Of a stretch of 64,000 nucleotides of DNA, positions 45,561 to 55,699 are shown piece after piece. Positions within the stretch are counted from its first letter, which is position 1; the number at the start of each line of letters is the position of its first letter. The notes under the pieces are model-generated. The model worked only from the letters and a program-made list of their open reading frames with translations, made no database searches and was not told the DNA's origin. Origin of the DNA: Aureimonas altamirensis (GTDB taxonomy: Bacteria > Pseudomonadota > Alphaproteobacteria > Rhizobiales > Rhizobiaceae); assembly GCF_001463885.1 (NCBI RefSeq), contig NZ_BBWQ01000018.1, forward strand, positions 248,001 to 312,000, in the 5' to 3' direction. Made by a program: the position numbers and the translations under genes.

Positions 45561-46658
45561 ATGTCCACGCTCGGCATTGGCCTTGTCGGTACAGGATTCA
45601 TGGGCAAATGCCACGCGCTGGCATGGAACGCGGTGGCCGCAACTTTCTCGGAAACGCTGCGTCCCCGTCTGGTGCATGTGGCGGAGGCCGACTCGGACCT
45701 GGCACATCAGAAGGCGGCGGAACTCGGCTTCGCCAAGGCCAGCGGCGATTGGCGCGCCTTGATCGACGATCCGGAGGTGGACGTGATCTCCATCGCCGCG
45801 CCCAATCCGCTGCACGCCGCCATCGCCATCGCGGCGCTCGAGGCGGGAAAGCACGTCTGGTGCGAAAAGCCGATGGCCACCACCCGCGCCGACGCCAAGG
45901 CGATGCGCGACGCCGCCGCCGCAACGGGCCGCGTGGCGGCGCTTGGCTACAACTACATCCAGAACCCGGCGATCCGCCAGATGGAGGCCCTTGTCGAGGG
46001 CGGCGTCATCGGCGCGATCAACCATGTCCGGCTGGAGATGGACGAAGACTTCATGGCCGATGCGGAGGCCCCCTTCGCCTACAAGAACGAGGCGCATTCG
46101 GGCTATGGCGCGCTGGACGATTTCGCCGTGCATCCGCTGTCGCTTTTGTGGCGGCTGGCCGGGCCGGTATCGGCGGTGATGACATATCAGTCGCGCCCCT
46201 ATGCCAGCCGTTCGAACCGGCCCGTGGAAACGCACGAGATCGCGACGAGCCTGCTGCAACTGGCCGGCGGGGCGTCGGGACTGCTGGTGGCCAACCGGGC
46301 GGCATGGGGCCGCAAGGGACGCATCGCCATACAGCTTTTCGGATCGCGCGGGACGATGCTCTACGATCAGGAGCGCATGAACGAGTTTCAGCTCTTCACC
46401 CGCGATGGGCCAGAGGCCACGCAGGGTTTTCGCACCATCCTGTCCGGCCCCATCCACCCGCCTTACGACCGGTTCGTACCGGCGCCCGGCCACGGGCTGG
46501 GCTTCAACGACCTGAAGGTCGTCGAGGCGCATGAGGTGATGGCCGCCATCGAAGGCAAACCCGCCCGCATCGTCGATTTCGATATGGGGCTGGCCATCGA
46601 GGATACCGTCCACGCCATGGCGCGCTCGCATTCCGAGCGCGCCTGGGTTGCCGTTTGA
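45561..46658 (+). CDS. Gfo/Idh/MocA family oxidoreductase
   Basis: A 365-residue NAD(P)-dependent dehydrogenase. N-terminal Rossmann motif [18 protein letters not shown], the family [14 protein letters not shown] with the catalytic Lys, and a C-terminal alpha/beta domain with [19 protein letters not shown]. It probably oxidises an inositol isomer or inositol-like sugar given its place beside iolG and the RpiR regulator. GGGGAGGAG lies eight bases before ATG 45561. The exact substrate cannot be read from the sequence. Confidence 0.85.
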   Translation: MSTLGIGLVGTGFMGKCHALAWNAVAATFSETLRPRLVHVAEADSDLAHQKAAELGFAKASGDWRALIDDPEVDVISIAAPNPLHAAIAIAALEAGKHVWCEKPMATTRADAKAMRDAAAATGRVAALGYNYIQNPAIRQMEALVEGGVIGAINHVRLEMDEDFMADAEAPFAYKNEAHSGYGALDDFAVHPLSLLWRLAGPVSAVMTYQSRPYASRSNRPVETHEIATSLLQLAGGASGLLVANRAAWGRKGRIAIQLFGSRGTMLYDQERMNEFQLFTRDGPEATQGFRTILSGPIHPPYDRFVPAPGHGLGFNDLKVVEAHEVMAAIEGKPARIVDFDMGLAIEDTVHAMARSHSERAWVAV

Positions 46659-46684
46659 AACCGCATCGAACTCGGATCGAAACA

Positions 46685-47698
46685 ATGACACTTGATATCG
46701 GCGTTATCGGAACCGGCGCCATCGGCCGGGAACACATCGCACGGCTGCACGGCAAGCTTGCCGGGTCACGCATCGTTGCGTTGAACGACATGGACCGCGA
46801 CAGCGCACGGGCTGCCGGGGCAGCCCTGTGTCCGGAAGCAAGGCTGCACGACAGCGGACAGGCCCTCATAGCCGATCCGGCGGTGAAGGCCGTGGTGGTT
46901 GCCTCCTGGGGACCGAGCCACGAGGAATTCGTGCTTGCGGCCATTGCCGCGGGCAAGCCCGTCTTCTGCGAAAAGCCGCTGGCGACGACGGCAGAGGCCT
47001 GTCTTCGCATCGTGGAAGCAGAGGTTGCCGCCGGTCGTCCGCTGGTGCAGGTGGGCTTCATGCGCCGCTACGATGCCGGCTACCGCATGCTGAAGGAGAT
47101 CGTCTCCACCGGGCGCATCGGCGCACCCCTGATGCTGCATTGCGCCCACCGCAACCCGACCGTACCGGCGCACTATACCGGCGACATGGGCATCACCGAT
47201 ACGTTCATCCACGAGATCGACGTGCTGCGCTGGCTGGTGGGTAACGATTATGTGTCGGCGCAGGTGATCAAGGGGCGCAAAAGCCGGCATGCGGGCCCGG
47301 ACCTCGAAGATCCGTACCTCGTCATCCTCAAGACGCGGTCCGGCATCGTCATCGATACGGAAATATTCGTGAACTGCCAGTTCGGCTACGACATCCAGTG
47401 CCAGGTGGTTGGCGAGGACGGCGCCGCCAGCCTGCCGGAGCCGCCCGCCGTGCCGATGCGGCAGGCCTCGATGGCCTCCAGCGCCATCATGATGGACTGG
47501 AAGCTGCGCTTCATCGACTCCTACGACGTCGAATTGCAGGAATGGGTGGATGCCACGCGCCAGGGCCGCGTGACAGGCCCGACGGCATGGGACGGCTACT
47601 TCGCCGCCGTGACATCGGATGCCTGCGTGGAAGCCAAGAGAACGGGACAGATCGTGGCGATCGATGCGGTCGAGGCTCCGGACTTCTACCGGTCGTAG
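46685..47698 (+). CDS. iolG: Inositol 2-dehydrogenase
   Basis: A 337-residue Gfo/Idh/MocA protein matching IolG, which oxidises myo-inositol to 2-keto-myo-inositol with NAD. Visible: [18 protein letters not shown] for NAD binding, [12 protein letters not shown] with the catalytic Lys, and the IolG-type active site [17 protein letters not shown] with Asp and His. The ATG at 46685 was preferred over a TTG 30 bases upstream. It follows the other dehydrogenase by 26 bases, in the same direction. Confidence 0.9.
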   Translation: MTLDIGVIGTGAIGREHIARLHGKLAGSRIVALNDMDRDSARAAGAALCPEARLHDSGQALIADPAVKAVVVASWGPSHEEFVLAAIAAGKPVFCEKPLATTAEACLRIVEAEVAAGRPLVQVGFMRRYDAGYRMLKEIVSTGRIGAPLMLHCAHRNPTVPAHYTGDMGITDTFIHEIDVLRWLVGNDYVSAQVIKGRKSRHAGPDLEDPYLVILKTRSGIVIDTEIFVNCQFGYDIQCQVVGEDGAASLPEPPAVPMRQASMASSAIMMDWKLRFIDSYDVELQEWVDATRQGRVTGPTAWDGYFAAVTSDACVEAKRTGQIVAIDAVEAPDFYRS

Positions 47699-47773
47699 TG
47701 GCTCGACAGGGCATCGGAGACTCATTAGGAGAGAGGACGCCCGCCCACACTTCGTTTGGATAGTTCCTTGCCA

Positions 47774-49267
47774 ATGCAATTCGACGATGCCGGACGCAGG
47801 CGGCTTGAAGCGCTGGAGCGCCTTGGCTTCATGTTCGACAGGGCGCCGAGCTTCATGGCGTTGCTGCGGGGGCCGGAGCATGTCTTCGAGATTGCCAATC
47901 CGGCCTATCTCGATATCGTGGGCGACCGGCCCATCATCGGGCTGAGCGTGGCGGATGCCCTGCCCGACGCGGCGGCGCAGGGCTATGTCGACATTCTCGA
48001 CCGCGTCTACGAGAGCGGCCTTCCCTACCGCACATCGGGCTCCCGCTTCCGTCAGCAGCGCAATCCGGACGGCCCGATCCTCGATCTGTACCTCGACTTC
48101 GTCTTTCAGCCGATGGTCGACGAAAACGGCAAGGTTGAGGGCATCTTCGTCGAAGGCTTCGATGTCACCGCCCGCGTTCTTCAGGTCAGGCGGCAGGCTG
48201 CGGTGATCGAACTTGGAGACCGGATCCGCGACCTGGAAGATGTCCCGGCGATCGCCCAGGCGGCAGCCGAGATCGTAGCCCGTGTGATCGGCGCATCGCG
48301 CGCGGGGTTCGGCACCGTCGACGCTGCGCGTGAAACCGTGCTGATGCATCCCAACTGGTGCGCCGAAGGCGTTGCGCCCGTCATGGGCATGCACCGTTTC
48401 CGCGACTATGGATCCTTCATCGAAGATCTGAAGGCGGGACAGACCGTCATCATAGGGGACGTTGCGAAAGATCCTCGCACCGGCGCCTCCGCCAAGGCGC
48501 TGAAGGCCATCGGCATCAGCGCTCTCGTCAATGTTCCGATCCGCGAGCATGGCGTCCTGGAACTTGTCGTCTTCGCCCATTTTCCGGACGCGCGCGAGCT
48601 ATCGAGCGAGGATCTGGATTTCATCCGGCAGGTCGGCGACAGGACGCAGGCCTCGATCAGCCGCGCCAATGCACGGCGGCAGCAGGATGTGCTGAACCAG
48701 GAGCTCAGCCACCGGCTGAAAAACACGCTGGCCATGGTGCAGGCGATCGCCTCGCGGACGCTGAAGGGATTGGCGGACGAACCCGCGGTCGATGTGTTCA
48801 TGCAGCGGCTGCACGCGCTGGCGTCCGCGCATAACGTGCTGCTGCAACAGAATTGGTCCGGCGCGCCCGTGGCCGATGTCGTCGGCGCGGCCCTTGCCAG
48901 CATCGAGGCGGTGGACCGGCTGGACATAGACGGACCGCCGCTGCATCTGGGCGCGCGCGTTGCCTTGTCGATGTCGCTGCTGCTTCATGAACTCGGAACC
49001 AATGCGCTGAAATACGGAGCCCTGTCCAACAGCGACGGCACGGTGGAAATCCGCTGGTGGACGGAAGTGCGGAACGACGTAGACACGTTCGTTTTCCGCT
49101 GGACCGAAAAGGGCGGCCCCGGCGTCTTTGCCCGCACACGGCGCGGCTTCGGCTCCCGCCTGATCGAGATGGGGCTGATGGGCAGTGGCCACGCGGAAAT
49201 GGATTTCCGGCCCGAAGGCCTCGTCGCCGAGCTGACCGCACCTCTGGAGCGGATCGGCGACATGTAG
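47774..49267 (+). CDS. HWE-family sensor histidine kinase (PAS-GAF)
   Basis: A 497-residue cytoplasmic sensor kinase. Order: PAS-like domain (~15-145, APSFMALLRGPEHVFEIANPAYLDIVG), GAF domain (~155-305, AIAQAAAEIVARVIGASRAGFG), then the HWE transmitter with the phospho-acceptor HRLKNTLAMVQAIASRTL, the ATP-binding HELGTNALKYGALS and WTEKGGP. The HWE class is enriched in rhizobia and often feeds the general stress response. ATG 47774 was chosen; a TTG at 47756 is in frame, and AGGAGAGAGG at 47727-47736 is too far from either for a normal site. No response regulator is adjacent. Confidence 0.88.
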   Translation: MQFDDAGRRRLEALERLGFMFDRAPSFMALLRGPEHVFEIANPAYLDIVGDRPIIGLSVADALPDAAAQGYVDILDRVYESGLPYRTSGSRFRQQRNPDGPILDLYLDFVFQPMVDENGKVEGIFVEGFDVTARVLQVRRQAAVIELGDRIRDLEDVPAIAQAAAEIVARVIGASRAGFGTVDAARETVLMHPNWCAEGVAPVMGMHRFRDYGSFIEDLKAGQTVIIGDVAKDPRTGASAKALKAIGISALVNVPIREHGVLELVVFAHFPDARELSSEDLDFIRQVGDRTQASISRANARRQQDVLNQELSHRLKNTLAMVQAIASRTLKGLADEPAVDVFMQRLHALASAHNVLLQQNWSGAPVADVVGAALASIEAVDRLDIDGPPLHLGARVALSMSLLLHELGTNALKYGALSNSDGTVEIRWWTEVRNDVDTFVFRWTEKGGPGVFARTRRGFGSRLIEMGLMGSGHAEMDFRPEGLVAELTAPLERIGDM

Positions 49268-49278
49268 GCCGCCTTGCG

Positions 49279-50490
49279 TCAGGCCGTCTCTAGAGCGCCG
49301 GGCACCGCGTGCCGGTCGTCCACGGCGGCAAGGCCGAAGGCGATGGACGCCTCCAGCACGATGGCGTCGACATCGGGAAAAACCAGAAACGGGATGTCGG
49401 CGCCGACGCCCTCGATGGCGCTCAGCGCAATCGCCTGCCGGATGGACGGCTCGATCAGGTCCATCGCATGCGCGCCTGAGCCCACAAAGGCGACGGGCAA
49501 CGGATCGATCAGCGTAAACAGGCGGCCAAGGCCATAGCCCAGCGCCTCGCCGGCACGCTCGAATGCGGCGCGTGCACGCGCGTCTCCCGCACGGGCTGCG
49601 TCTGCCAGCTCCTGCATCTCGCTGTCGCTGACACGGCGCGAAAGCCCCTTCCCGGCGTCTTCGCCCCTCGCCGCCCGCAGGATGGCATAGTCGCCGGCAT
49701 AGGCCTCGATACATCCCGCATTGCCGCAGCGGCACGGCGCGCCGCCCGGGACATGGTTCATGTGGCCGAACTCGACCGCCGAGGAATGGGAGCCGCGAAA
49801 CGTCGTGCCGCCGAGGCGCAGCCCCATGCCGACGCCGAAGCCGATAAACAGCGTCGCGAAGTCGCGCATGGCGCCGTCGCTGGACCAGCGGAAACGCTCG
49901 GGCATGAGCCCGCAGTCGTTCATCACCACGACGGGAGCGCCAAGGCGGTCCCGCAGCGGCCCACCCAGGTCTATGTCGCGGGTGCCGACGATGGGCGACC
50001 ATAGAAGACGCCGGCTTTCGGCATCCGAAACGCCCTGCACCGCAACGACGACCAGCTTCAGAGGCCCCCCCGCCGTCTCGGCGATGGCCGCCGCCGCCAG
50101 CCCGGCGACGACATCCACGAGCCCGTCCCCGTCCATGGGCATCAAGTCGACCGACACGTGGCGCGTGGCAAGGACGCAACCCGCATAGTCGGCCACCGAT
50201 ACCGAAACCTCGCCGACGGCGATCTTGATCGCAGCGATACGCGCCGCGCCGCCATCGACGGACAGCTCGATCTCGGGCCGGCCCCGGCGTGCGCCCTGCT
50301 GGACCGCAAGACTTTCCTTCAACAAGCCTTCGCGGACGAGATCGGTGGCGATGGCCGCCGCGCCGGACATGGACAGCCCGGTCTCCTGCGACAGCCGGCG
50401 GCGGGTAGAGCGCTGCCATCGCCGCACATGCTCCAGCGCGATGCGCCGGTTCTGACGCCTGACGGCCTCCGAATCAGCCTTCGGCAACAT
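49279..50490 (-). CDS. ROK-family transcriptional regulator (probable xylose regulator)
   Basis: A 403-residue ROK protein: N-terminal winged helix (~10-80, STRRRLSQETGLSMSGAAAIATDLVREGLL) and a sugar-kinase-like effector domain with the zinc motif CRCGNAGCIEAYAG. GGGGGGAGAG precedes the ATG. It is divergent from the xylose-type ABC operon, with 168 bases between starts. Rhizobial xylose repressors are of this type; the direct sugar ligand is inferred. Confidence 0.87.
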   Translation of the reverse strand: MLPKADSEAVRRQNRRIALEHVRRWQRSTRRRLSQETGLSMSGAAAIATDLVREGLLKESLAVQQGARRGRPEIELSVDGGAARIAAIKIAVGEVSVSVADYAGCVLATRHVSVDLMPMDGDGLVDVVAGLAAAAIAETAGGPLKLVVVAVQGVSDAESRRLLWSPIVGTRDIDLGGPLRDRLGAPVVVMNDCGLMPERFRWSSDGAMRDFATLFIGFGVGMGLRLGGTTFRGSHSSAVEFGHMNHVPGGAPCRCGNAGCIEAYAGDYAILRAARGEDAGKGLSRRVSDSEMQELADAARAGDARARAAFERAGEALGYGLGRLFTLIDPLPVAFVGSGAHAMDLIEPSIRQAIALSAIEGVGADIPFLVFPDVDAIVLEASIAFGLAAVDDRHAVPGALETA

Positions 50491-50568
50491 GCGGCTCTCC
50501 CCCCTTCGATCCCCTGCACTCTCGACGGTGCTTAAGCGCAAGTTGACACAGGCGGAATAGTCTGTCAG

Positions 50569-50593
50569 CTTTTTTCCGCGCCGTGGAAAAAAG
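50569..50593. promoter_or_regulatory. Perfect inverted repeat upstream of xylF
   Basis: CTTTTTTCC at 50569-50577 is the exact reverse complement of GGAAAAAAG at 50585-50593, with a seven-base spacer. It lies 65 bases before the xylF start and 20 bases after a TTGACA at 50543-50548, so it could overlap the -10 region or the transcript start. It is a good candidate operator for the divergent ROK regulator; a leader hairpin is the alternative. Confidence 0.5.
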
Positions 50594-50658
50594 GCGTGAC
50601 GAGCTGGGAAACTCGTCGGGAGAGGTTCGCCGCCGGATCGGCGGCATGGGAGGATCAG

Positions 50659-51702
50659 ATGAAGACCATTCGTATCGCGCTTGGCTGCGCGGCGCTTTCC
50701 CTTGTGCTGGGCTCGGTCGCTTCGGCCCAGGAAGGCAAGACCGTGGGCGTATCGTGGTCCAACTTCCAGGAAGAGCGCTGGAAGGTCGACGAAGGCGCTA
50801 TCAAGGAAGCGCTGGAAAAAGCCGGCGCCAAGTACATCTCCGCCGACGCGCAGTCTTCGGCGGCAAAGCAGTTGACGGACGTCGAAAGCCTGCTCAGCCA
50901 GGGTGCGGACGCCCTGATCGTTCTGGCACAGGATTCCAGCGCCATCGGCCCGGCCGTGCAGCGCGCGGTCGACGAGGGCATCCCGGTGATCGCCTATGAC
51001 CGGCTGATCGAAAATCCGGATGCCTTCTACATCACCTTCGACAATGTCGAGGTCGGCCGCATCCAGGCCCGCGAGGTCGAGAAGGTCGCCCCGACCGGCA
51101 ATTACGTGTTCATCAAGGGCAGCTCGGCCGACCCCAATGCCGATTTCCTGTTTTCCGGCGCCATGGAAGTGCTGAAGCCGAAGATCGACTCCGGCGAGAT
51201 CGTCAATGTGGGCGAAGCCTATACCGATGGCTGGCTGCCTGAAAACGCGCAGGCCAACATGGAGCAGTTCCTGACGGCCAACAACAACGAGGTCGCTGCG
51301 GTGGTGGCTGCAAACGACGGCACGGCCGGCGGCGCCATCGCTGCACTGGAAGCGCAGGGCCTTGCAGGCTCGGTGCCGGTTTCCGGCCAGGATGCCGACC
51401 ATGCCGCGCTCAACCGCATCGCACGCGGCACGCAGACGGTATCGGTCTGGAAGGACTCCCGCGAGCTCGGACGCGAGGCGACCGAAATCGCCCTTCAGTT
51501 GGCCGACGGCACGGCGATGACCGATGTCGAGGGCGCCACCACCTTCAACGGCGGTCCGAACGGGGTGGAAATGAACTCGCTCTTCCTGACGCCCGTTGCG
51601 ATCACCAAGGAAAATCTCGGCACCATCATCGACTCCGGCTGGGTCTCCAAGGATGTCGTCTGCCAGGGTGTCGCGAGCGGCTCCGTGCCGGCCTGCGACT
51701 AA
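50659..51702 (+). CDS. xylF: D-xylose ABC transporter substrate-binding protein
   Basis: A 347-residue periplasmic sugar-binding protein. Signal peptide [16 protein letters not shown] with cleavage after ASA before QEGKTV. The mature part follows XylF closely: [72 protein letters not shown] and [34 protein letters not shown] precedes the ATG. First gene of the operon xylF-xylH-ATPase-SDR. Confidence 0.92.
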   Translation: MKTIRIALGCAALSLVLGSVASAQEGKTVGVSWSNFQEERWKVDEGAIKEALEKAGAKYISADAQSSAAKQLTDVESLLSQGADALIVLAQDSSAIGPAVQRAVDEGIPVIAYDRLIENPDAFYITFDNVEVGRIQAREVEKVAPTGNYVFIKGSSADPNADFLFSGAMEVLKPKIDSGEIVNVGEAYTDGWLPENAQANMEQFLTANNNEVAAVVAANDGTAGGAIAALEAQGLAGSVPVSGQDADHAALNRIARGTQTVSVWKDSRELGREATEIALQLADGTAMTDVEGATTFNGGPNGVEMNSLFLTPVAITKENLGTIIDSGWVSKDVVCQGVASGSVPACD

Positions 51703-51744
51703 GCCGGCCGCTTCACGGTCGTACGTAACGAGGAGTCCGATCGC

Positions 51745-53046
51745 ATGTCCGATGCAACAGTGGAGCGCCGCCGTGATGGCGGCGCCGGATTGCTGACGCG
51801 CGCGCTGCGCGCCACGGAAGTGGATACGCGCATGCTCGGCATGCTCGGTGCTCTTCTGGTTATCTGGCTGGTCTTCCATGTCCTGTCCGGTGGCATCTTC
51901 CTGACGCCCCGCAATTTGTGGAACCTGTCGGTACAGACAGCGTCCGTCGCCGTCATGGCGACGGGCATGGTGCTGGTGATCGTAACCCGCAACATCGACC
52001 TGTCGGTCGGTTCGATCCTGGGCTTCACCGGCATGATCATGGCGGTCACGCAGGTGCAGTACCTGCCGCCGCTTCTGGGCTTCGAAGGACCGTTCAACTG
52101 GCTGATCGCCAGCCTGGCCGGCGTGGCGGTGGGTGTGGCCATCGGCGGATTGCAGGGCGTCATCATCGCCTATGCCGGCGTGCCGGCCTTCATCGTCACG
52201 CTCGGCGGGCTGCTGGTCTGGCGCGGCGGGGCGTGGTGGTTGACCTCCGGCAAGACGGTCGCGCCGATGGATTCGACGTTCCGCCTGATGGGTGGCGGAG
52301 CGGACGGCTCGCTCGGCGAAACGTGGACCTGGGTCATCGCGGCGCTGGCATGCGTGGTCGTCTGTATCTCGTTCGTCGCCGGCCGCCGGCGCCGCCGCCG
52401 TTTCAACTTTCCGCAGCGCCCCATCTGGGCAGAGCTGCTGCTGGGCGGTGTCGCCTGCGGCGGCATCCTGGTCAGCGCGGCGGTGCTGAACGCCTACAAA
52501 TGGCCATCGGCAATCGCCAACCGCTATGCCGAGGCCAACGGCATCACCGTGCCGGATGGCGGACTGTCCATCGGCTACGGCATCGCCATTCCGGTGCTGA
52601 TCGCCGTGGTGGTTGGCATCGTCATGACCTTCGTGACCACGCGCACCCGGTTCGGCCGCTATGTCTTTGCCATCGGTGGCAACCCGGAAGCCGCGGAGCT
52701 GGCCGGCATCAACACCCGCTGGGTGCTGACGAAGGTGTTCATGCTGATGGGAGGCCTTGCCGCCCTCGGCGCGATGATCTCCACTGCGCGCCTCAACGCC
52801 GCCACCAATGCCCAGGGCACGCTGGACGAACTGTACGTGATCGCGGCAGCCGTTATCGGCGGCACGTCGCTGGCCGGCGGCGTCGGCACGGTGGCCGGCG
52901 CGATGATCGGCGCGGTGGTGATGCAGTCACTTCAATCGGGGATGGTCCTGCTGGGTATAGATTCGCCCCTGCAGGCGATCATCGTGGGTATCGTACTCGT
53001 CATTGCCGTCTGGATCGACGGCGTCTACCGCAGGAGGACGGCATGA
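51745..53046 (+). CDS. xylH: Xylose-type sugar ABC permease
   Basis: A 433-residue CUT2-class permease, longer than RbsC and equal to XylH. Features: [22 protein letters not shown], a cytoplasmic basic loop [12 protein letters not shown] in the middle, [21 protein letters not shown] (EAA-like) and [28 protein letters not shown] precedes the start; the stop overlaps the ATPase start as ATGA. Confidence 0.92.
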   Translation: MSDATVERRRDGGAGLLTRALRATEVDTRMLGMLGALLVIWLVFHVLSGGIFLTPRNLWNLSVQTASVAVMATGMVLVIVTRNIDLSVGSILGFTGMIMAVTQVQYLPPLLGFEGPFNWLIASLAGVAVGVAIGGLQGVIIAYAGVPAFIVTLGGLLVWRGGAWWLTSGKTVAPMDSTFRLMGGGADGSLGETWTWVIAALACVVVCISFVAGRRRRRRFNFPQRPIWAELLLGGVACGGILVSAAVLNAYKWPSAIANRYAEANGITVPDGGLSIGYGIAIPVLIAVVVGIVMTFVTTRTRFGRYVFAIGGNPEAAELAGINTRWVLTKVFMLMGGLAALGAMISTARLNAATNAQGTLDELYVIAAAVIGGTSLAGGVGTVAGAMIGAVVMQSLQSGMVLLGIDSPLQAIIVGIVLVIAVWIDGVYRRRTA

Positions 53047-53882
53047 TCGCGACGACGATCGAGGATATCGCCGACCATGGGCGCGGCACTTCGGATGCCA
53101 TCGACCGGTCCGGCGCGCCGCTGGTGGCCATGGAAGACATTTCCATCGCGTTCGGCGGCATCCATGCAGTGGAGCGCGCCTCGGTAGACCTGTATCCGGG
53201 TGAGGTCGTGGCCTTGCTGGGCCACAACGGCGCCGGCAAATCGACCCTCATCAAGATCCTGTCCGGGGCGTATCGGCGCGACAGCGGCGAAATCCGCGTC
53301 AATGGGGAGGCTACGTCCATCACCAATCCGCGCGATGCCAAGGCCCACGGCATCGAGACGATCTACCAGACGCTGGCGCTGGCCGACAATGTCGATGCGG
53401 CGGCAAACCTGTTCCTCGGGCGCGAGATGCTGACGCCCTGGGGCACGCTGGACGATGCGGGCATGGAGGCCGAGGCGCGCAAGGTGATGGGGCGCCTGAA
53501 CCCGAATTTCCGCCGCTTCAAAGAGCCGGTGAAAGCCCTTTCGGGCGGCCAGCGCCAATCGGTGGCCATCGCTCGGGCCATCCTGTTCAACGCCCGCATC
53601 CTCATCATGGACGAGCCGACAGCAGCACTCGGCCCGCAGGAAACGGCGCAGGTGGGCGAACTGGTCAAGGAATTGAAGAAGGACGGTATCGGCATCTTCC
53701 TCATCAGCCACGACCTGCATGACGTGTTCGACCTTGCCGACCGGGTCGTCGTCATGAAGAACGGCAAGGTCGTCGGCGAGGCGCTGACCTCCGATGTCAC
53801 CAAGGACGAGGTCCTCGGCATGATCATTCTGGGCAAATGCCCGCCGGGGGCCAAGCCGGGGCCCGGCGCGATGGTGGATTGA
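53043..53882 (+). CDS. xylG: Sugar ABC transporter ATP-binding protein (short XylG type)
   Basis: A 279-residue ATPase with a single nucleotide-binding domain: Walker [17 protein letters not shown], signature [15 protein letters not shown], Walker [14 protein letters not shown]-loop [11 protein letters not shown]. coli XylG has two domains, so this is the compact alphaproteobacterial form. Functional assignment follows from the ATGA overlap with xylH. Confidence 0.87.
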   Translation: MIATTIEDIADHGRGTSDAIDRSGAPLVAMEDISIAFGGIHAVERASVDLYPGEVVALLGHNGAGKSTLIKILSGAYRRDSGEIRVNGEATSITNPRDAKAHGIETIYQTLALADNVDAAANLFLGREMLTPWGTLDDAGMEAEARKVMGRLNPNFRRFKEPVKALSGGQRQSVAIARAILFNARILIMDEPTAALGPQETAQVGELVKELKKDGIGIFLISHDLHDVFDLADRVVVMKNGKVVGEALTSDVTKDEVLGMIILGKCPPGAKPGPGAMVD

Positions 53883-53901
53883 GAAAAGAGGCTTTGTCAT
53901 C

Positions 53902-54663
53902 ATGAGCAGACTTGCAGTCGTCACCGGCGGCAATACCGGCATCGGCCGCCACCTCGTCACGGCCTTGGCCGGCGCGGGCTACGACGTTGCCTTTTCGTGG
54001 ATCGACCGCCCCGACATGACCGAAAGCCTCATCGCCGAGGTGGAAGCCACAGGGCGTCGCGGCTTCGGGCACAGATGCGATGTCGGCCAGGAGGGGGATG
54101 TCGTCGCCTTCTATGACGCGGTGCAGGAATGGGCCGGCACGGCCCCGCATCTTCTGGTCAACAATGCCGGCGTGCAGACCTGGGGCCCCCTTCTCGAAAC
54201 GACCTCGGATGACTGGGACCTGGTCCTGCGCACCAACGTCAAAGGGACGTTCCTGAACACGCGCGAGGCCGCCAAGAAGATGATCGAAGCCGGCATTGCC
54301 GGCGCGATCGTCAATATCGGGTCCGGTTGCAACAAGCTGGCCTTCGCCAACCTTGTCGCCTACACGGCGTCAAAGGGCGGCATAGAGCAGTTCACCAAAG
54401 TCTCCGCCGTCGAGCTTGGCCGCTATGGCATCCGCGTCAACTGCGTTGCGCCGGGCGCGATCCTGAACGAGCGAACTGCGGCGGAAACGGGCGACTATGC
54501 CGGAAGCTGGGGCGCCATCACGCCGCTCGGCCGCGTCGGCACGGTGGAAGACATTGCCGGGCCGGTGCTGTTTTTCGCAAGCGACGCCGCAGGCTTCGTC
54601 ACCGGCCAGACGCTTTGGGTGGACGGCGGCGTCTTCACGCAGGCGAACTTCCCGCGGTACTGA
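53902..54663 (+). CDS. SDR family NAD(P)-dependent oxidoreductase
   Basis: A 253-residue classical short-chain dehydrogenase. Cofactor motif TGGNTGIG at 8-15, NNAG at 87-90, catalytic Asn112, Ser141, Tyr154 and Lys158 (YTASK), and the usual PGAILNERT after the active site. It lies 19 bases after the sugar ATPase gene, so it probably oxidises the imported sugar (for example aldose to lactone as in the Weimberg/Dahms routes) in place of xylA/xylB, which are not seen here. The substrate is an inference. A GC-rich hairpin follows. Confidence 0.85.
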   Translation: MSRLAVVTGGNTGIGRHLVTALAGAGYDVAFSWIDRPDMTESLIAEVEATGRRGFGHRCDVGQEGDVVAFYDAVQEWAGTAPHLLVNNAGVQTWGPLLETTSDDWDLVLRTNVKGTFLNTREAAKKMIEAGIAGAIVNIGSGCNKLAFANLVAYTASKGGIEQFTKVSAVELGRYGIRVNCVAPGAILNERTAAETGDYAGSWGAITPLGRVGTVEDIAGPVLFFASDAAGFVTGQTLWVDGGVFTQANFPRY

Positions 54664-54687
54664 ACGCACTTGCCTGCATCCATTGTC

Positions 54688-54711
54688 GCCGCGCGACCAG
54701 GGTCGCGCGGC
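54688..54711. terminator. Hairpin between convergent SDR and bhcD genes
   Basis: GCCGCGCGACC at 54688-54698 is followed by AG and then its exact reverse complement at 54701-54711: an 11-base GC-rich stem in the 55-base gap between two convergent stops. There is no run of T on either side, so it is not a classical intrinsic terminator, but position suggests a two-way transcript barrier. Confidence 0.55.
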
Positions 54712-54718
54712 AGGGGCG

Positions 54719-55684
54719 TCAGAATTCCACTTCTGTCGCAATGCCCTTGCGCACGGCCAGGTCCACGATTGCCGATGCGACCGCCAGATCCTGCAGGCCG
54801 ACGCCGGTTCCGTCGAAGAGGGTGATTTCCTCCGGCGTGGTGCGGCCGGCATGCCCGCCCGTAACCACCTGGCCGATCTCTACGATCGATCCGGCATCGA
54901 CAAGGCCGGCGGCAACCGCGTGCTGGCTTTCGCCCAGCGTCACCGCCTGTGCCACCTCATCGGTAAAGACGCTCGCGCGGGCAACCAGCTCCGCCTCCAC
55001 CTCCTGCTTGCCGACGGTGTCGGTGCCCATGCAGGCGATGTGCGTGCCGGGCCGCACCTGTGCGACCTTCAGGATCGGAGCGAAGGACGAGGTGATGGTG
55101 ATGATCACGTCGGCCTGCGCACCGAGGCCGTCGAGGTCGACGCGCTCGAACGGCAGGCCGCGCCGGGCCGCAACCTCTTCCAGCTTCGACAGCATCTCCG
55201 GCTCGACATTCCAGCCGACGATCTTCTCGAAGGCGCGCTGCTCCAGCGCGGCCTCAAGCTGGAAGGTGGACTGGTGCCCTGCCCCGATGATGCCGAGGGT
55301 TCGGGCATCCTGGCGCGCCAGATACTTGATGGAGATGGCCGACGCGGCGGCGGTGCGCAGGGCCGTCAGCCGGTTGCCGCCGACGATGGCCCGGCATTGG
55401 CCGGTATCGGCGTCGAACAGGAAGACGGCCGACTGGTGGTTGGTCAGCCCCCTCGCCATGTTGCCCGGCCAGAAGCCGCCGGATTTGAGGCCAAGCGCCA
55501 GGCTTTCGCCGTCGAAGCCGGATTTGAAACCGTAGAGGGCGTCGGCGTGGCCGAGCGCCTCGCGCACCACCGGGAAGTTGCGCGCGGTGCGCCGTGCCAT
55601 GGCGGCGAATACGCCTTCCACGGCCACAAAGCAGTCTGCCGGCCCGATCAGGCCGGCAATGTCGCGTTCGGGTACGATAATCAA
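54719..55684 (-). CDS. bhcD: Iminosuccinate reductase (ornithine cyclodeaminase family)
   Basis: A 321-residue ornithine cyclodeaminase/mu-crystallin fold protein. In the beta-hydroxyaspartate cycle BhcD reduces iminosuccinate to L-aspartate with NADH. Visible: Lys67 in GLKSGG, NLxG-like GNRLTALRTAAASAISIKYLAR, and the nucleotide motif GIIGAGHQS at 131-139. Alone this family is ambiguous (ornithine cyclodeaminase, alanine or lysine dehydrogenase-like), but it is the last gene of a set matching bhcA, bhcB and bhcC in order, with 15 bases to bhcC. Confidence 0.87.
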   Translation of the reverse strand: MIIVPERDIAGLIGPADCFVAVEGVFAAMARRTARNFPVVREALGHADALYGFKSGFDGESLALGLKSGGFWPGNMARGLTNHQSAVFLFDADTGQCRAIVGGNRLTALRTAAASAISIKYLARQDARTLGIIGAGHQSTFQLEAALEQRAFEKIVGWNVEPEMLSKLEEVAARRGLPFERVDLDGLGAQADVIITITSSFAPILKVAQVRPGTHIACMGTDTVGKQEVEAELVARASVFTDEVAQAVTLGESQHAVAAGLVDAGSIVEIGQVVTGGHAGRTTPEEITLFDGTGVGLQDLAVASAIVDLAVRKGIATEVEF

Positions 55685-55699
55685 GTCGATGCGCTCCGC

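Noticed and set aside
46766-48580. Long minus-strand open frame (about 600 codons) opposite iolG and the HWE kinase
   Set aside because: Both opposite genes have clear family motifs; the minus frame has none and is rich in Asp/His/Arg as expected for an antisense shadow.
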